NCBI GenBank assembly: GCA_035560235.1
Contig: DATMAG010000120.1
Span: 1 to 64,000 of the forward strand
DNA from: DASRDU01 sp035560235
GTDB lineage: Bacteria > Acidobacteriota > Blastocatellia > RBC074
Direction of reading: 5' to 3'
DNA: 64,000 nucleotides
Shown: positions 61,910 through 64,000 of the stretch, one piece after another
How positions within the stretch are numbered: the first letter of the stretch is position 1
How the letters are laid out: each line of letters opens with the position of its first letter
Program-made: the position numbers and the translations under genes
The notes under the pieces: model-generated
The model's input: only the letters and a program-made list of their open reading frames with translations
Database searches by the model: none
Told to the model about the DNA's origin: nothing

Positions 61910-62152
61910 ATGACTGAATGGGAAGACCCTGATCCTGAAAAAATTGCCTTCGAACTGATCGAGCAGTATGCGCCGGAGGTGGCTGAACTGCTGCTCGAAA
62001 TGGCCGCACAGTCAGATTCGCTGCCGGAACTGACCGCGCGACTGTACGACCTGGCGCTTGAGAACGATCTGCCCGAAGAGGATTTCAGAGCCGCTGCCAT
62101 CGCGCTGCGTTACGCCCGCCGTTCACTGACCGCACCTGTGCTGACTCACTGA
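61910..62152 (+). CDS. small acidic helical protein of unknown function
   Basis: 80 residues, not recognised. Sequence is strongly acidic at the N-terminus (EWEDPDPEKIAFELIEQYAP) and otherwise helical, with Leu/Glu/Ala richness and no Cys or Gly motif: VAELLLEMAAQSDSLPELTA, then ALRYARRSLTAPVLTH. ATG 61910 lies nine bases after GGAGG, better than the in-frame ATG at 61901 that touches the box. It is 84 bp after TerC. No function assigned. Confidence 0.65.
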   Translation: MTEWEDPDPEKIAFELIEQYAPEVAELLLEMAAQSDSLPELTARLYDLALENDLPEEDFRAAAIALRYARRSLTAPVLTH

Positions 62153-62364
62153 TCCAGCGCCGTCACACACTCAGAGCATATTTCAGGAGCCGTTGTCGAA
62201 CAGTTGCTCAATGCATTTTTTATACAGGATTGTTCGCAGTGCGGGCAGCGGGCGTATGTTTTAGAAACAAGCGGCGGCTGCGCGGATTGAAAATCCTGAG
62301 CAAAGCGGCGACCGCAGGCGGGCGAAAAACTGGCACATCCCTTGCGAATGTTCTGGTGAAGCAT
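62146..62364 (-). CDS. possible small zinc-ribbon protein, weakly supported
   Basis: 72 codons on the minus strand, convergent with the preceding small gene and overlapping its stop by 7 bp. The last 40 residues contain YARCPHCEQSCIK and PEICSECVTALDQ, a CxxC...CxxC pair like a zinc ribbon. The N-terminal half has no character, no clear ribosome binding site is found, and the frame covers the sigma-54-like promoter of the next gene. It may be a chance frame or a degraded gene. Confidence 0.22.
   Translation of the reverse strand: MLHQNIRKGCASFSPACGRRFAQDFQSAQPPLVSKTYARCPHCEQSCIKNALSNCSTTAPEICSECVTALDQ
62331..62346 (+). promoter_or_regulatory. sigma-54-type promoter, TGGCAC-N5-TTGC
   Basis: TGGCACATCCCTTGCG has the GG and GC doublets at the correct -24/-12 spacing (10 bases between them) and matches the consensus TGGCAC-N5-TTGC almost completely. 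It is 43 bp upstream of the Cys-rich DUF326 gene start at 62389, with GAAGGGAG between. It implies an enhancer-binding activator encoded elsewhere. Confidence 0.65.
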
Positions 62365-62388
62365 TCCGGATGAAGGGAGTACCAACTC

Positions 62389-62767
62389 ATGGCTTCAAAA
62401 CCTGAGGCTGTTCGGCAGACGGCGGAGCAGATTCGCCGGTGTATTGAACTCTGCCAGAACTGCCACACTGTCTGTCTGCGCACCCTCGCTTACTGCCTGC
62501 GCATGGGTGGACAGCAGGCCGCTGAACAGCATCTGCGAGTGATGACCGACTGCGCTGAAATCTGTCAGACGAGCGCTGATTTCATGCTGCGCGGTTCCGA
62601 TTTTCACGCCCGCGTCTGTGGCGTCTGCGCTGAAGTCTGCGTGCGCTGCGCCGAATCGTGCGAGGCATGAGGCATTCGGAGATGATGACCGGATGAAGGC
62701 CTGCGCTGAAACCTGTCGTGAATGCGCCGAATCCTGCCGCACCATGGCTGACACCGCAGCCGCATAA
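62389..62767 (+). pseudogene. Cys-rich DUF326 (copper-storage-like) protein broken by a 7-bp duplication
   Basis: The first frame (62389-62670) gives 93 residues of a four-helix-bundle Cys-rich protein: RRCIELCQNCHTVCLRTLAY, MTDCAEICQTSADFMLRGSD, VCGVCAEVCVRCAESCEA, with 12 Cys in CxxxC-like spacing. The TGA at 62668 lies inside the tandem GAGGCAT GAGGCAT (62662-62675). Deleting one copy joins CEA to FGDDDRMKACAETCRECAES and CRTMADTAAA, ending at TAA 62765, exactly the expected last helix with four more Cys. So it is a frameshifted gene, or an assembly error, or a phase-variable one. Such proteins bind many Cu(I) ions or, in YhjQ-type, are uncharacterised. GAAGGGAG precedes the ATG. Confidence 0.85.
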
Positions 62768-62796
62768 CAACCCTGATTTCTCACGAAAGGCCAAAG

Positions 62797-63432
62797 ATGA
62801 ATTACCAGGCGAAACAGTTCAATCTGAGCGGGCTCAGTGGCATCTCGGATCAGACGCTGGAGATGCACTTCAAGCTCTACGAAGGTTACGTCAAGGGCAC
62901 CAATCTGCTGAATGAAAAGATCAGCGAAATACTGAAGAGCGGAAAAGTCGAACAGGCGGATCAGCCGGCTTATTCGGAACTGAAGCGGCGGCTCGGCTTT
63001 GAATACAACGGCATGGTGCTGCACGAATATTACTTCGGCAATCTGATGCAGGGCGGCGGCGGCGATGCGCCGTCAGGCTCAGGGTTTTTCCAGGCGGCGG
63101 AAACGAGCTGCGGCAGCTATCAGGTCTGGAAGGAGGATTTCATCAGCGTCGGCAGGATGCGCGGAGTCGGCTGGGCGATCTGTTATCAGGATCCGCAGAG
63201 CGGGCTGCTCTCGAATCACTGGATCACGCTGCACCAGGTCAATAACATCGCGGGTTTCACGCCCATCCTCGTGATGGATGTGTGGGAACACGCCTTTCTG
63301 CTTGATTACGCTCCGGCAGAGCGACCGAAATATATCGAGGCTTTCTTCTCAAATATCAACTGGCAGGCTGTCGAAGCGCGCCTTGCAGGACCCGGTCAGA
63401 CCGGGACGCAGACCCGTCGTTCGACTGTCTGA
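62797..63432 (+). CDS. sod: Fe/Mn superoxide dismutase
   Basis: Converts superoxide to oxygen and hydrogen peroxide. 211 residues, no signal peptide. The metal ligands are in EMHFKLYEGYVKGTNLLNEK (His) and MVLHEYYFGNLMQ (His), then DVWEHAFLLDYAPAERPKYI (Asp and His). The core motif DVWEHAFLLDY is the family signature, and GVGWAICYQDP supplies the variable Gly/Gln region. HGGGAGG-type differences (YYFGNLMQGGG) place it with the archaeal/acidobacterial iron-type group, which is a guess. ATG 62797 follows GAAAGG. It lies 30 bp after the frameshifted DUF326 gene. Confidence 0.95.
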   Translation: MNYQAKQFNLSGLSGISDQTLEMHFKLYEGYVKGTNLLNEKISEILKSGKVEQADQPAYSELKRRLGFEYNGMVLHEYYFGNLMQGGGGDAPSGSGFFQAAETSCGSYQVWKEDFISVGRMRGVGWAICYQDPQSGLLSNHWITLHQVNNIAGFTPILVMDVWEHAFLLDYAPAERPKYIEAFFSNINWQAVEARLAGPGQTGTQTRRSTV

Positions 63433-63536
63433 TGAAATGAAAGTCATGAGACTGCGTTCTTTGAACTGACAGAAACGGCGCGAGGCGTACTGTCAGCCCC
63501 ACCGCTGAACGCCACACTGGGTAAGGAGAATATCAG

Positions 63537-63845
63537 ATGAGCGCCATGCTTCAACTTGTCAATCAGCAGCCGGAGCGGTCACCTCTGCAGGAGGTACAGT
63601 CAGGCAGGTTCGACACTCTCATCCAGCTGGGTGAATCGCTGGAGCAGAAACTGGCCTGCGCGCTGGCCTGGATTATGCAACTGCGGAGTGAAAACGAGCG
63701 CCTGCGCACTGAACTGATGCAGGTCAGACGGGAGTTGATGATCAGAGAAACGCTCCTGCGCAATGCGGCAGTGCGCGAGCGCGAATTGCGTGTGCATTTT
63801 GCGCGCGGCGGGCAGCGCCAGTCCTCAGGCAGTGCCGGGTTATGA
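63537..63845 (+). CDS. small coiled-coil protein of unknown function
   Basis: 102 residues, not recognised. The segment FDTLIQLGESLEQKLACALA, then WIMQLRSENERLRTELMQVR and RELMIRETLLRNAAVRERE, is a nearly continuous helix with heptad Leu/Ile spacing, so a dimeric coiled coil is likely. The tail is Gly/Arg/Ser-rich. AAGGAG at ideal spacing supports ATG 63537. Its stop overlaps the start of the next exported gene by four bases (ATGA), so the two are coupled. Confidence 0.7.
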   Translation: MSAMLQLVNQQPERSPLQEVQSGRFDTLIQLGESLEQKLACALAWIMQLRSENERLRTELMQVRRELMIRETLLRNAAVRERELRVHFARGGQRQSSGSAGL

Positions 63846-64000
63846 GTTTCAAGGCAAAAAGAATTCTTTTCAGAATCGCCCTTGGGCTGATCATTTACCT
63901 GGCCATCAGTTTTTCTCCCGCCGGATCTGCTCCGCCCGGGCAGGTTCATCAGCATCCCGGCAGCAGCGAGCAGCGTCAGCCTGCTGCCACCCCGGAACGG
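63842..64000 (+). CDS. exported protein, 3' end cut by window edge
   Basis: 53 codons present, overlapping the previous gene as ATGA. The N-terminus is a signal peptide: MSFKAKRILFRIALGLIIYL, then AISFSPAGSAPPGQVHQHPG, with cleavage likely after GSA. The mature part begins with a Pro/His/Gln-rich stretch (QHPGSSEQRQPAATPER). Nothing more can be said of its function without the downstream sequence. Confidence 0.72.
   Translation, partial: MSFKAKRILFRIALGLIIYLAISFSPAGSAPPGQVHQHPGSSEQRQPAATPER

Noticed and set aside
62668..62670. The TGA ending the first DUF326 frame as a second selenocysteine codon
   Set aside because: Reading through it meets two further TGA codons within five codons and gives no family sequence; the 7-bp duplication explains it better.

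Overview
The window reads as chromosomal DNA of a GC-rich Gram-negative heterotroph, most likely an Acidobacteriota member of the Blastocatellia type. The case rests on an exported VWA protein of the acidobacterial VWFA-related family (47667-48617, minus), a DUF2934 protein, paired Do/HtrA proteases, BON-domain proteins, and many unrelated word-like palindromic intergenic repeats. I see no phage, transposase, tRNA, rRNA or CRISPR array.

Layout. (1) 1-4510, minus: trehalose/glycogen genes (treZ cut by the left edge, a DUF2934 protein, glgX/treX). (2) 4906-7943: DUF1003 membrane protein, cardiolipin synthase, LOG-family protein. (3) 8191-18500: proteostasis block of HdeD, dnaK, grpE, cbpA-type dnaJ, cbpM, clpB, hsp20 and lon, followed by rho. 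(4) 20425-23338: two exported M16 proteins, one catalytic and one lacking the zinc motif. (5) 24113-36470: about 12 kb of co-directed genes for a periplasmic PQQ alcohol dehydrogenase with a lanthanide-type Asp-Tyr-Asp motif (xoxF-like), its xoxJ and xoxG partners, a cytochrome c oxidase (coxB with fused cytochrome c, coxA, coxC, ctaG), another cytochrome c, an NRAMP-related transporter, two small PRC-like proteins and a PQQ-associated beta-propeller. This looks like a complete alcohol-to-oxygen electron path. (6) 36703-37056: a rhodanese with an in-frame TGA where relatives carry Cys (YCxCP motif), followed by a SECIS-like hairpin, so probably a selenoprotein. (7) 37341-44139: hemerythrin, quinol NO reductase, DUF362 protein, MscS channel, GH1 glycosidase. 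(8) 44306-54550: PRC-barrel protein, HtrA proteases on both strands, VWA protein, a Gly/Tyr/Arg/Ser-rich low-complexity BON protein, a solo-D2 Hsp100 ATPase and a dual-BON lipoprotein. (9) 54765-64000: site-2 protease with CBS domains, DoxX, HTH protein, type-4 uracil-DNA glycosylase, YHS and DUF1440 proteins, a short paralogue of the low-complexity BON protein, an M48 protein whose HExxH reads HALAH, TerC, a Cys-rich DUF326 (copper-storage-like) gene broken by a 7-bp tandem duplication behind a sigma-54-like promoter, superoxide dismutase, and an exported protein cut by the right edge.

How it fits together. Regions 2, 3, 8 and 9 are rich in envelope and protein-damage functions and resemble in content the stress-tolerance loci of other bacteria. 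Region 5 is an energy module and region 7 handles NO. The most unusual points are the UGA-containing rhodanese, the xox-cox cluster with a hairpin-rich leader and repeats inside its signal peptides, the HALAH pseudo-peptidase, the low-complexity BON pair and the frameshifted DUF326 gene. All calls come from reading the sequence and family knowledge; no database search was run.
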